Assembly (NCBI RefSeq): GCF_014522305.1
Contig: NZ_CP041982.1
Location: 253,001 to 317,000, forward strand
DNA: 64,000 nt
Source of the DNA: Lactobacillus sp. PV034
GTDB lineage: Bacteria > Bacillota > Bacilli > Lactobacillales > Lactobacillaceae
Reading direction: 5' to 3'
Under the pieces are notes generated by a model that saw only the letters and a list, made by a program, of their open reading frames with translations, ran no database searches and had not been told where the DNA came from. A program made the translations under genes and the position numbers. This document shows positions 23,679-32,873 of the stretch, piece after piece; position 1 is the first letter of the stretch, and each line of letters begins with the position of its first letter.

Positions 23679-24860
23679 TTACTTATCGTTTAACATGTAA
23701 TCACGGGTCATTGGTAATAATTTACCTGAAGGCCCCTTTGTTAATAAGTATTGCATAACATCAATATTACCTGATTGGAAGGATGCAGCACATGCTTGAA
23801 GATACATATCCCACATACGCGTAAAGCGTTCACCCATTTTTTCTTGAACTTGATCACGTACTTTGTTGAAGTTAGCATCCCAAATTTCAAGTGTTCTTTG
23901 GTAGTGCCGACGAAGTGATTCAACATCGGCAATTTGAAGGTGGGCTTCTTCAATGCGGCTAATAATTTCAATTAGGCCAGGGATGTAGCCACCAGGGAAG
24001 ATGTATTTATTAATCCAAGCATTGGTTGCACCACCTTGTTGACGGGTAATACCATGAATCAAAGCTACACCATCTGGAACTAAATACTTAGCAACGTCAT
24101 TGAAGTATTCACCTAAGTTTTCAGAACCAACGTGTTCAAACATTCCTACAGAAGTAACATAATCAAATTGACGATCACCAAGTTCACGGTAGTCTTCAAG
24201 CAATACTTCTGCTTGGCCTTCAAGACCCATATCTTTAATCTTCTTTGAAACTAAATTATATTGTTCTTGACTTAAAGTAACACCAGTAACTTTTAAATCA
24301 TATTCTTTAGCAGCGGTTAGCATTAAAGTTCCCCAACCACAACCAATATCCAATAAAGTTTTACCTTTTTCTGGATTTAACTTTTGTAAAATATGGTGGA
24401 TTTTAGCCATTTGAGCTGCTTCAAGATCATCATGATTACCATTAGTAAAGTAAGCACATGAGTAGGTTAAAGTAGGATCTAACCACAATTCATAAAAGTC
24501 ATTCCCGATATCATAGTGACTTTGTACGTCTTCTTGACTTTGCCTTTCAGTATGTTTTTGTTTTGGCAAAAACTTCTTAAACTTTGAGTTATAGAAGAAG
24601 CTATCCGCATTATCATAAGCAGCTTTGATTAAAGATTGAATTGAACCTTTAATTTCAATGTCCTTGTCCATAAATGCTTCACCTAATGCTAAAGAAGCAT
24701 TTGAGGTTACGTCTTTAATTGGAATTTTTTTGTTAAAAATAATTTCTACTTCGGGTTCGCCATCGCCATAAACTTCTGATTTGCCATCCCAGTAAGTTAC
24801 TTTAACGGGGATGTTAAAGGAGTGTTTTAACATGGTTTTGTAAAATGTTTTTTCTAGCAT
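23679..24860 (-). CDS. cfa: Cyclopropane-fatty-acyl-phospholipid synthase
   Basis: A 393-residue enzyme that transfers a methylene group from S-adenosylmethionine to cis double bonds of membrane phospholipid acyl chains, giving lactobacillic-type cyclopropane fatty acids and acid or freeze tolerance. The SAM-binding motif is [10 protein letters not shown], followed by GVTLSQEQ and the active-site region [11 protein letters not shown]. The N-terminal lipid-binding part (about residues 1-110) is complete. GGAG precedes the ATG. The nearest upstream gene is plsC, separated by a terminator. Confidence 0.97.
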   Translation of the reverse strand: MLEKTFYKTMLKHSFNIPVKVTYWDGKSEVYGDGEPEVEIIFNKKIPIKDVTSNASLALGEAFMDKDIEIKGSIQSLIKAAYDNADSFFYNSKFKKFLPKQKHTERQSQEDVQSHYDIGNDFYELWLDPTLTYSCAYFTNGNHDDLEAAQMAKIHHILQKLNPEKGKTLLDIGCGWGTLMLTAAKEYDLKVTGVTLSQEQYNLVSKKIKDMGLEGQAEVLLEDYRELGDRQFDYVTSVGMFEHVGSENLGEYFNDVAKYLVPDGVALIHGITRQQGGATNAWINKYIFPGGYIPGLIEIISRIEEAHLQIADVESLRRHYQRTLEIWDANFNKVRDQVQEKMGERFTRMWDMYLQACAASFQSGNIDVMQYLLTKGPSGKLLPMTRDYMLNDK

Positions 24861-24902
24861 TAATCTATCTCCTTGAATTTAATTAACTAGGTTATTCTAA
24901 CA

Positions 24903-24930
24903 TAAAACCCGTTATCTAGGATAACGGGTG
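24903..24930 (-). terminator. Rho-independent terminator after plsC
   Basis: On the minus strand ACCCGTTATC and GATAACGGGT form a perfect 10-bp stem with a CTA loop, followed by TTTATG. It separates plsC from cfa. Confidence 0.8.
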
Positions 24931-24941
24931 ATTAGTGATTT

Positions 24942-25556
24942 TTATTTGGGAACATATTTAAAATTAGGATTTTCTTCTTTATCAAGCTGATCCCAAGCCT
25001 TTTCTAACTCTTGATATAGGGAAGGGATAGTTTCTTTATTGACCTTTTCTTTGCGAGGAATATAAATAGGATCACCAAAACAAATATGCATTGGTTCACG
25101 TTTGAGTACGCCTTTAAAGGAAAGAGGTCCTTGATAAACAACTGGTACTAATGGCTTTTGTGACATTTTAGCAATTACAAAAGCACCACTTTTTAATTCT
25201 GAAGAATGCCGGGTACCAGAAGGGAAAATAATTAAAGATAGATCGGAATTTTTAAGTCCTTTCACTGGAATTTTAATAGCTGAAGCTCCCGGATGTTGAC
25301 GGTCAACTGAAAAAGCATGTGAATGGACCAGAATAAATCTTAAAATAGGATTCTTAAATAATTCTTTTTTTGCCATGAACATGAATTCTTTAGGTCTTGC
25401 TGCGTAAGCAAACAAGACCGGTTCCCACCAGTTTCGGTGAGGAGCTACTAAAATATAATTACCTTCAGGAATTCGATCTTTATGTTGAACATCTAGATGT
25501 CCGTTGAGTAGCCAAATTAAAAAGCGAACTACTTGTCGTGCAAAACGATAAAACAT
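24942..25556 (-). CDS. plsC: 1-acyl-sn-glycerol-3-phosphate acyltransferase PlsC
   Basis: A 204-residue acyltransferase that makes phosphatidic acid from lysophosphatidate at the membrane. Block I is H40-RNWW-E45, an HX4E variant of the usual HX4D catalytic pair; block III is FPSGTR at 111-116. An N-terminal hydrophobic segment (about residues 8-18) anchors it. GGAGG precedes the ATG. It sits upstream of cfa on the same strand, a membrane-lipid pairing although a terminator lies between. Family membership is secure; assignment as the principal PlsC rather than a paralogue is likely but not certain. Confidence 0.9.
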   Translation of the reverse strand: MFYRFARQVVRFLIWLLNGHLDVQHKDRIPEGNYILVAPHRNWWEPVLFAYAARPKEFMFMAKKELFKNPILRFILVHSHAFSVDRQHPGASAIKIPVKGLKNSDLSLIIFPSGTRHSSELKSGAFVIAKMSQKPLVPVVYQGPLSFKGVLKREPMHICFGDPIYIPRKEKVNKETIPSLYQELEKAWDQLDKEENPNFKYVPK

Positions 25557-25620
25557 AAATTAACCTCCATTTTCATGTATAGTATTATACAGCAGTATAG
25601 ATAAAAGAGGGATTAAGTTT

Positions 25621-26646
25621 ATGACACTTTTAAAAGCAAATGAACGAATCGATTATATTTATAATGATGATTTAGGTATTATTCAATCAAAAAATGCATT
25701 TAATGTTACCTTAGATAGCATGTTTTTAGCAAATTTCGCTCAAAAAAAGGTTAAAGATAAAGATAAGATAGTAGATTTGTGCAGTGGTAATGGGGCGGTC
25801 AGCCTTTATATGTCATATTTTAATCGGGCTCATTATGATGCAGTTGAAATTCAGCCAGAGATTGCTGATCAAGCCCAGCGTAGTGTTGAATTAAATCATC
25901 TTGAAAATCGCATTGAAGTCCATAATTTTAATGCCTTACAAGCACCTAAGAAGTTAGGCAAAGATAAATACGATATGGTGGTAGTTAATCCCCCTTATTT
26001 TAAAGTGCCAGAGGGACATATTATTAATCCAGATGAAAAAAAAGCTTTAGCGCGTCATGAAATAGCAATTAACTTAGAAGAAATAATTAATGTTGCGAGT
26101 CAAATGTTAAAAATGAAAGGCAAAATGTTTATGGTTCACCGTCCTGAAAGGTTAGGTGAAATTATGCATTTTTGTCTTAAATATAATTTAAGTCCAAAAT
26201 GGGTCCAGCCTTTTAGTTCAAAAGAGGGAGAAAAAGCTAATTTAGTATTAATTGAAGCAATTAAAAATACTGGAGCAGACGGCTTAATTTTAGAAAATCC
26301 AATCGTTGTCCATCAAGAAGATGGTAGCTTTAAAGCAAATATTCAAAAAATTATTAAAGAAGATAAAGGTGCAACAAAAGATAAAAAAGAAAAATACTAT
26401 TTTTACTGTTTATTATGTAATGATGGTAGTTTTTATGGGGGTTTTACGAATGACTTAAAGCATCGTTTGGAGATGCACAATAGTGGTAAAGGTGCTAAAT
26501 ATACCAAAACTAGGCGACCCGTAAAAATGATTTATCATGAAGAATTTGATGATAAACGTTTGGCTTTAAAAAGAGAATACTGGTTCAAACATCATTCAAG
26601 GAGTTGGAAAGAAAAATTTTTAAGAGAGCATCAAGTAAGATTTTGA
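25621..26646 (+). CDS. Fused tRNA1(Val)-type N6-adenine methyltransferase and GIY-YIG domain
   Basis: A 341-residue two-domain protein. Residues 1 to about 245 are a TrmN6/YabB-type SAM methyltransferase with VDLCSGNGAV (51-60) and the amino-methyltransferase motif NPPYF (123-127), a family that makes m6A37 in tRNA1(Val). The remainder is a YazA/UPF0213-type GIY-YIG domain: YFYCLLCNDGSFYGGFTN, then LKHRLEMHNSGKGAKYTKTR and the conserved metal-ligand Glu in ALKREYWFKHHS. In B. subtilis yabB and yazA are neighbouring separate genes, so this looks like a fusion. It is probably not a homing endonuclease. An AGAGG ribosome binding site precedes the ATG. Confidence 0.88.
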   Translation: MTLLKANERIDYIYNDDLGIIQSKNAFNVTLDSMFLANFAQKKVKDKDKIVDLCSGNGAVSLYMSYFNRAHYDAVEIQPEIADQAQRSVELNHLENRIEVHNFNALQAPKKLGKDKYDMVVVNPPYFKVPEGHIINPDEKKALARHEIAINLEEIINVASQMLKMKGKMFMVHRPERLGEIMHFCLKYNLSPKWVQPFSSKEGEKANLVLIEAIKNTGADGLILENPIVVHQEDGSFKANIQKIIKEDKGATKDKKEKYYFYCLLCNDGSFYGGFTNDLKHRLEMHNSGKGAKYTKTRRPVKMIYHEEFDDKRLALKREYWFKHHSRSWKEKFLREHQVRF

Positions 26647-26675
26647 TTGCAATCTATTACGTTATTAGTTAAAAT
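26647..26675 (+). promoter_or_regulatory. rpsB promoter
   Basis: TTGCAA (26647-26652) and TAAAAT (26670-26675) with a 17-base spacer. Transcription would begin about 26683, giving a leader of about 110 bases that contains the structured element at 26712-26768. Confidence 0.7.
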
Positions 26676-26711
26676 GGTTGAGTGTGTAAAAACACAGTAA
26701 ATAAAATCACA

Positions 26712-26768
26712 TCAAGAGCGATTAAAATTTTGGTGCCAATTTGGTCTAATTTTAATGCGACCTCTTGA
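26712..26768 (+). promoter_or_regulatory. Lacto-rpsB-type leader RNA
   Basis: The rpsB leader forms a two-level hairpin: an outer stem TCAAGAG (26712-26718) / CTCTTGA (26762-26768) and an inner stem ATTAAAATT (26721-26729) / AATTTTAAT (26748-26756) around TGGTGCCAATTTGGTC. Position before rpsB in a lactobacillus and this architecture fit the Lacto-rpsB RNA motif, a presumed S2-autoregulatory leader. The assignment is from memory of that motif. Confidence 0.7.
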
Positions 26769-26796
26769 GAGGAATTAACCATAGGAGGAATTTATT

Positions 26797-27582
26797 ATGA
26801 CAGTTGTTACTATGAAGCAATTGCTTGAAGCAGGTGTCCACTTCGGTCACCAAACTAGAAGATGGGATCCAAAGATGGCTCCTTACATCTTTACTCAAAG
26901 AAACGGCATCTACATCATTGACTTACAAAAGACTATTAAGATGTTAGATGACGCATACAACTACGCTAAAGCAGTTGCTGCAGATGGTGGTGTTTTCTTA
27001 TTCGTAGGTACTAAGAAACAAGCCCAAGAAGCTGTTAAAGAAGAAGCAACACGCGCAGGTCAATACTACGTTAATGAACGTTGGTTAGGTGGTACTTTAA
27101 CTAACTGGAAGACTATCCAAAGCCGTGTTAAGAGATTAAAAGAATTAAAACAAATGTCAGAAGATGGTACTTTTGATGTTTTACCAAAGAAAGAAGTTGC
27201 ACTTTTAACTAAGGAAATGGACAAACTTCAAAGATTCTTGGGCGGTATCGAAGATATGCCTAGAATTCCTGATGTTATGTTTGTTGTTGATCCTAAGAAG
27301 GAAAAGATTGCAGTTCACGAAGCAAACAAGTTAGGTATCCCAGTTATTGCAATGGTTGATACTAACACTGATCCAGATCCTGTTGATGTTATTATCCCTT
27401 CAAACGATGATGCTATTCGTGCTATCCGCTTAATTGCAGGTGCAATGGCAGATGCAATTATTGAAGGACAACAAGGTCAAGATGATGAAAAGTCAGTAGA
27501 AAAAGAAATGGCTGACAAAGCAGCTGAAAACGTTGATGAAGAAGTATCAATTGAAGAAGTTGTAGAAGACTCAGAAGACTAA
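26797..27582 (+). CDS. rpsB: 30S ribosomal protein uS2
   Basis: A 261-residue uS2, peripheral on the 30S head-body junction and required for bS1 binding. The core [44 protein letters not shown] and [15 protein letters not shown] segments are complete. The C-terminus carries an acidic Glu/Asp-rich tail (about residues 225-261) longer than in B. subtilis. AGGAGG precedes the ATG. It is the first gene of the rpsB-tsf operon, with a structured leader that probably gives translational feedback. Confidence 0.99.
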   Translation: MTVVTMKQLLEAGVHFGHQTRRWDPKMAPYIFTQRNGIYIIDLQKTIKMLDDAYNYAKAVAADGGVFLFVGTKKQAQEAVKEEATRAGQYYVNERWLGGTLTNWKTIQSRVKRLKELKQMSEDGTFDVLPKKEVALLTKEMDKLQRFLGGIEDMPRIPDVMFVVDPKKEKIAVHEANKLGIPVIAMVDTNTDPDPVDVIIPSNDDAIRAIRLIAGAMADAIIEGQQGQDDEKSVEKEMADKAAENVDEEVSIEEVVEDSED

Positions 27583-27621
27583 TTTATTTTTACTATTGGT
27601 TCTGTTAGGAGGACATAATTA

Positions 27622-28647
27622 ATGGCACAAATTACTGCTAAATTAGTTAAGGAATTACGTGAACGTACTGGTGCAGGCGTTATGGACGCAAAAAAGGCAT
27701 TAGTAGAAGTTGACGGAGACATGGATAAGGCAGTTCAATACCTTCATGATAAAGGTATGGCTAAGGCCGCTAAGAAGGCTGACCGTGTTGCAGCTGAAGG
27801 TTTAACTGGTGTTTACGTTAACGGTAATGTTGCAGCTATTACTGAAATTAACTCAGAAACTGACTTCGTTTCACAAAACGATAAGTTTGTTAAGTTAGTT
27901 AACGATGTTACTAAGACTATTGCCGAAGGCAAACCAGCTGATATGGAAGCAGCAGAAGGCTTAGATATGGGTGATGGCAGTACTCTTGGCCAAGCATTCG
28001 TTGATGCTACTGCAACTATCGGTGAAAAGATTGCATTACGTCGTTTTGCTTTAGAAGAAAAGACTGATGATCAAGAATTTGGTGCATACCAACACAATGG
28101 TGGTCAAATCGGTGTAATTACTGTTTTAGAAGGTGCTGATGCAGAAACTGCAAAGCACTTGGCAATGCACATTGCTGCAATGAGCCCTAAGGTTATTTCA
28201 CCAGACGAATTAGATGACGAATTTATTACTGAACGTTTAGCTGAAATGAACCACAAGATTGATCAAGACAACGAAAGTCGTGCATTGGTTAACAAGAAGC
28301 CTTTACCTCACCTTGTTTATGGTTCAGAAAAGCAATTAACTGATGATGTTTTGGCTAAGGCTAAGGAAGACATCAAGGCTGAACTTAAAGAAGAAGGTAA
28401 GCCTGAAAAGATTTGGGACAAGATTATTCCAGGTAAAATGCAACGTTTCATCGATGATAATACTCAAGTTGATAAGCAATACGCTGTTTTATCACAAGAT
28501 TATATCATGGATGACAGTAAGACTGTTGGTCAATTCTTGGAAGAAAAGGGAGCTAAGTTAGTTGCCTTCCAACGTTTCGAAGTTGGTGAAGGTATCGAAA
28601 AGAAAGAAGAAGACTTTGCTGCCGAAGTACGTGAACAAATGAGATAA
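27622..28647 (+). CDS. tsf: Elongation factor Ts
   Basis: A 341-residue guanine nucleotide exchange factor for EF-Tu. The N-terminal UBA-like domain ([20 protein letters not shown]) is followed by the TDFV region (ETDFVSQND) that contacts EF-Tu. The protein is about 50 residues longer than the usual 283-295; the extra length lies in the dimerisation half, as in other acidophilus-group lactobacilli. It shares the rpsB transcript and ends at a strong terminator. Confidence 0.98.
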   Translation: MAQITAKLVKELRERTGAGVMDAKKALVEVDGDMDKAVQYLHDKGMAKAAKKADRVAAEGLTGVYVNGNVAAITEINSETDFVSQNDKFVKLVNDVTKTIAEGKPADMEAAEGLDMGDGSTLGQAFVDATATIGEKIALRRFALEEKTDDQEFGAYQHNGGQIGVITVLEGADAETAKHLAMHIAAMSPKVISPDELDDEFITERLAEMNHKIDQDNESRALVNKKPLPHLVYGSEKQLTDDVLAKAKEDIKAELKEEGKPEKIWDKIIPGKMQRFIDDNTQVDKQYAVLSQDYIMDDSKTVGQFLEEKGAKLVAFQRFEVGEGIEKKEEDFAAEVREQMR

Positions 28648-28662
28648 TTTGTTAAATATTTT

Positions 28663-28698
28663 AAAAGAGTAGTGTATTTTTTACACTACTCTTTTTCT
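28663..28698 (+). terminator. Rho-independent terminator after tsf
   Basis: AAAAGAGTAGTGTA (28663-28676) pairs perfectly with TACACTACTCTTTT (28682-28695) around a TTTTT loop, with a T tail. Confidence 0.93.
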
Positions 28699-28736
28699 TT
28701 GCGCTTATTTCATATTCTTTTATGGTAAAATGGTAA

Positions 28737-29482
<746 letters not shown>

Positions 29483-29483
<1 letters not shown>

Positions 29484-30040
29484 TGGGAAACGAAGCAATT
29501 GATAAAGCAAGAAGCAATATGGATAAATCTATTGCTGTTTATCAAAAAGAATTAGGTGGTATTCGTGCGGGTGTTGCAAATGCCAGCTTATTAGATGGAA
29601 TCAATGTTGAATACTATGGTTCTCCAACTCCTTTGAACCAAATGGCCAGTATTTCTATTCCAGAAGCTAGAGTTTTAATGATTACTCCTTATGATAAATC
29701 AAGTTTAGATGATATCGAGCATGCAATTTTAGCTTCTGATATCGGTATTACTCCTGCAAATGATGGAACAGTAATTAGAGTGGTTATTCCCCAACTTACT
29801 GGTGAACGTCGTCAAGAAATTGCTAAACAAGTAGGTAAATTAGCAGAACAAGCTAAGATTGCCGTTAGAAATGTTAGACGTGAAGCAATGGATTCACTTA
29901 AGCGTCAACAAAAAGATGGCGACATTACAGAAGATGAACAACGTGGACTCGAAAAAAAAGTACAAAAAGTAACAGATGATGCTACTAAACGTATTGATGA
30001 GTTAGCCGACGAAAAGAGTAAAGAAATTACTCAAGGTTAA
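29483..30040 (+). CDS. frr: Ribosome recycling factor
   Basis: A 185-residue RRF that, with EF-G, splits post-termination ribosomes. It has the tRNA-like two-domain form: a three-helix bundle (residues 1-30 and 105-185) and a beta/alpha domain (31-104) with [22 protein letters not shown]. The C-terminal helix region [21 protein letters not shown] is typical. Start overlaps the pyrH stop by one base, so translation is coupled. Confidence 0.98.
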
Positions 30041-30055
30041 GGTCTGGACAAGTAA

Positions 30056-30775
30056 ATGAGTAATGAAAAAAAGCCATTAAATCATTTAGCTATTATTATG
30101 GATGGTAATGGACGTTGGGCTAAAAAACGTCATAAGCCAAGATTTATGGGGCATAAGGAAGGAATGAATAATATCCGAAGAATTGCGCTGGCCGCTAATG
30201 ATTTGGGTATTAAAGTTCTGACACTTTATGCCTTTTCTACTGAAAATTGGGGCCGTCCTACTGATGAGGTTAACTATTTAATGAAGTTACCAATTAATTT
30301 TTTTGATAAATTTATGCCTGAATTAATGGAAAAGAATGTTCGGGTTAATATAATGGGATATGCTGATGAGTTACCAGAAAAAACTTCTCAGATCACACAG
30401 AAAGCTATGGCTGATACCGCAAATAATACAGGCATGATTTTAAATTTCGCTTTTAATTATGGCTCTAGACGAGAAATGATTAGTGGTGTAAAGAAGATTG
30501 CCCAACAAGTTAAAACGGGTAAGCTAAGCCTTGATGAAATTAATGAAAATTTATTTGCTAAGGAATTAATGACGGCCAAGCTTGCACCGTATGAAGATCC
30601 GGATTTATTAATTAGAACTTCAGGAGAAGAAAGAATTTCAAACTTCTTGCTTTGGCAGATAGCATATACAGAATTTTCATTTACAAAAAAACTTTGGCCT
30701 GATTTTAATGAAGAAGATTTAAAAAAATTAATTGAAGAATATCAAACTCGTGATCGGAGATTTGGTAAAGTTTAA
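30056..30775 (+). CDS. uppS: Undecaprenyl diphosphate synthase
   Basis: A 239-residue cis-prenyltransferase that elongates farnesyl-PP to C55-PP, the lipid carrier for peptidoglycan and teichoic acid synthesis. Conserved regions are [16 protein letters not shown] with the catalytic Asp, the phosphate-binding [15 protein letters not shown] and YTEFSF-x4-LWPDF. Only a weak AAGG precedes the ATG at some distance, so coupling to frr (15-base gap) is plausible. The order frr-uppS-cdsA-rseP is the standard Firmicute one. Confidence 0.98.
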   Translation: MSNEKKPLNHLAIIMDGNGRWAKKRHKPRFMGHKEGMNNIRRIALAANDLGIKVLTLYAFSTENWGRPTDEVNYLMKLPINFFDKFMPELMEKNVRVNIMGYADELPEKTSQITQKAMADTANNTGMILNFAFNYGSRREMISGVKKIAQQVKTGKLSLDEINENLFAKELMTAKLAPYEDPDLLIRTSGEERISNFLLWQIAYTEFSFTKKLWPDFNEEDLKKLIEEYQTRDRRFGKV

Positions 30776-30790
30776 TGGATTGATAAGAAA

Positions 30791-31588
30791 ATGAAACAAC
30801 GTGTAATAACAGCAGTAATTGCTTTAATATTATTTATTCCAATTGTTGTGGTCGGTGGTATATGGATTGACTTACTAACTTGCCTTTTTGCAGTAGTTGG
30901 AATTGGTGAAATTTTTATAATGAAGAAGCAAATAATTGTTTCTTGGGATTTTGTTTTAGCCTTATTAGCAACTCTAACTATCACCTTACCTAATGCATTT
31001 TTTAACTTTTTACCAGCATTTTTGAATAGATATGACATTTTCTATATTTTTGTAATGTTAATGCTCGTAAGAACTGTTGTCTCGAAAAATAAAGAAACTT
31101 TTGATGATGCAGGGGTCTACACTTTAGCAGCTTTGTATATTGGAACTGGGTTCCACTATATGGCCGCAATTAGAAATGTAAACGATGGTTATGGTTTAGC
31201 AATTCTTTGCTACGCTTTTGTAGTTGTTTGGACAACTGATATTGGGGCATATCTGATTGGAAGAAAGTTTGGTAAAACTAATCTTTGGCCAGTAATTAGT
31301 CCTAATAAAACTTGGGAAGGATCAATTGGGGCAATGATTTGTGCTGTTATTTGTGCTGCAATTTATGTTTATTTAGTTCCTACTGATAGAAATAAGGCAA
31401 TGATGATAGGATTAGCATTAGTCCTTTCAATTATTGGTCAAATTGGTGACTTGGTTGAATCTGCATTTAAACGTTTCTATGGAGTTAAAGACTCAGGAAG
31501 AATATTGCCAGGGCATGGAGGAATCCTTGACAGATTTGATAGTATGCTCTTTGTTCTTCCAGTTGTAGCTTTTTTAGGAATTTTATAG
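30791..31588 (+). CDS. cdsA: Phosphatidate cytidylyltransferase
   Basis: A 265-residue polytopic membrane enzyme that makes CDP-diacylglycerol from CTP and phosphatidic acid, the branch point for phosphatidylglycerol and cardiolipin. About eight hydrophobic helices are visible. The family signature S-x-K-R-x(4)-K-D-x(n)-PGHGG-x-DR appears as SAFKRFYGVKDSGRILPGHG followed by GILDRFD. The ribosome binding site is weak (GATAAGAAA); coupling to uppS (15-base gap) is likely. Confidence 0.97.
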   Translation: MKQRVITAVIALILFIPIVVVGGIWIDLLTCLFAVVGIGEIFIMKKQIIVSWDFVLALLATLTITLPNAFFNFLPAFLNRYDIFYIFVMLMLVRTVVSKNKETFDDAGVYTLAALYIGTGFHYMAAIRNVNDGYGLAILCYAFVVVWTTDIGAYLIGRKFGKTNLWPVISPNKTWEGSIGAMICAVICAAIYVYLVPTDRNKAMMIGLALVLSIIGQIGDLVESAFKRFYGVKDSGRILPGHGGILDRFDSMLFVLPVVAFLGIL

Positions 31589-31598
31589 GAGAAAATCG

Positions 31599-32855
31599 AT
31601 GAAAGGAATTTTGATTTTTCTTGTCGTATTTGGAATCCTAGTTTTTGTTCACGAATTTGGACACTTTATTGTAGCTAAAAAAGCCGGAATTTTGGTCAGA
31701 GAATTTTCTATTGGTATGGGGCCAAAACTTTTTCAAGTTATGCGTAAAAAGACAACTTATACTATTAGATGGCTCCCATTGGGTGGTTATGTTCGTTTGG
31801 CTGGGCCTGATGATGCAGCAATAATTGATCCAGGGACAACTGTCGTTGTACAGTTTGACAATGACGGAAAAGTAAAAAGAATTGATGCGTCTGGATCACA
31901 AATGCCAATTTCTGGTACGCCAATTCAAGTAAGTGAAAGTGATTTAGTAGATAAGTTATATATGACTGGTTTTGAAAATGGTGATGAGGAAAAGAAGGTT
32001 ACTTATCAAGTAGATCATGATGCCACTATCATTGAAAAGAATGGAACTGAATTATTAATTGCTCCTCGAGATACTCAGTTTCAGGAAGCAAGTGTTGGCA
32101 AAGAGCTGGCAACTAATTTTGCTGGGCCATTTATGAATATTGTTTTAGGCTTTGTAGTTTTTCTTATTTGGTCCTTAGTAAGTGCTGGCCCAGCCACTAC
32201 AACAATTGATAAAACAATTGCACATTCGCCAGCTCAAACTGCTGGCTTAAAGGCTGGCGATACTATTAAGAAAATTAATAATAAAAATATTACTAATTTT
32301 GAAGATATTGCGCAGCAATTAACTGAATCAAAAGGAAAAAAAGTAACTGTTACTATTGAAAGAAACGGTAAAGAACAAAGAGTAGAAGTAAAACCTAAAG
32401 CAGACAAAGTAAATGGTGTTAAAGTTTACCAACTTGGTTTTTATGGCAAACCTGACAATAATGTGGGTGTAAAGTTAAGTCGCGGTTGGAAAACAAGTGT
32501 CCAAACAACTGGTATGATCTTTGGTGCTGTAGGTAATTTATTCCAACACTTTAGTTTGAACAAATTATCTGGTCCAGTAGGTATCTATTCTCAAACGGTT
32601 CAAGTTTCTCATATGGGAATTACATACCTTTTAGCATTTTTAGCAATGATTTCAATCAATTTAGGGATAGTGAATTTAATTCCTATTCCTGGCTTAGATG
32701 GTGGAAAGTTATTGCTTAACATTATTCAGTTGATCATTGGCAAGCCAATCCCTCAAGAACGTGAAGCGCTTGTTGATGTAATTGGATTTGTACTCTTGCT
32801 AGTTTTAATTATTGCAGTTACTGGTAATGATATTTATCGTTACTTTATTAAATAA
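31599..32855 (+). CDS. rseP: RIP metalloprotease RseP/Eep
   Basis: A 418-residue site-2-type zinc protease that cleaves membrane-embedded segments; in cocci Eep processes pheromone and lipoprotein signal peptides and anti-sigma factors. The zinc motif is HEFGH at residues 18-22 in the first membrane helix, and the third ligand lies in the IPIPGLDGGKLL motif in a late helix. A PDZ domain is present (around residues 200-270, AGLKAGDTIKKIN). TAGGAG precedes the ATG. It sits between cdsA and proS as in many Firmicutes. Confidence 0.97.
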   Translation: MKGILIFLVVFGILVFVHEFGHFIVAKKAGILVREFSIGMGPKLFQVMRKKTTYTIRWLPLGGYVRLAGPDDAAIIDPGTTVVVQFDNDGKVKRIDASGSQMPISGTPIQVSESDLVDKLYMTGFENGDEEKKVTYQVDHDATIIEKNGTELLIAPRDTQFQEASVGKELATNFAGPFMNIVLGFVVFLIWSLVSAGPATTTIDKTIAHSPAQTAGLKAGDTIKKINNKNITNFEDIAQQLTESKGKKVTVTIERNGKEQRVEVKPKADKVNGVKVYQLGFYGKPDNNVGVKLSRGWKTSVQTTGMIFGAVGNLFQHFSLNKLSGPVGIYSQTVQVSHMGITYLLAFLAMISINLGIVNLIPIPGLDGGKLLLNIIQLIIGKPIPQEREALVDVIGFVLLLVLIIAVTGNDIYRYFIK

Positions 32856-32873
32856 AGTTATTTTGGAGGAAAA

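Noticed and set aside
26400..26646. Homing endonuclease or mobile element from the GIY-YIG domain
   Set aside because: The domain is fused in frame to a methyltransferase in a standard genomic context, resembles YazA and has no intron or intein borders.
26676..26796. T-box or metabolite riboswitch before rpsB
   Set aside because: No T-box sequence, specifier loop or metabolite aptamer pattern; the paired stems fit a ribosomal protein leader better.
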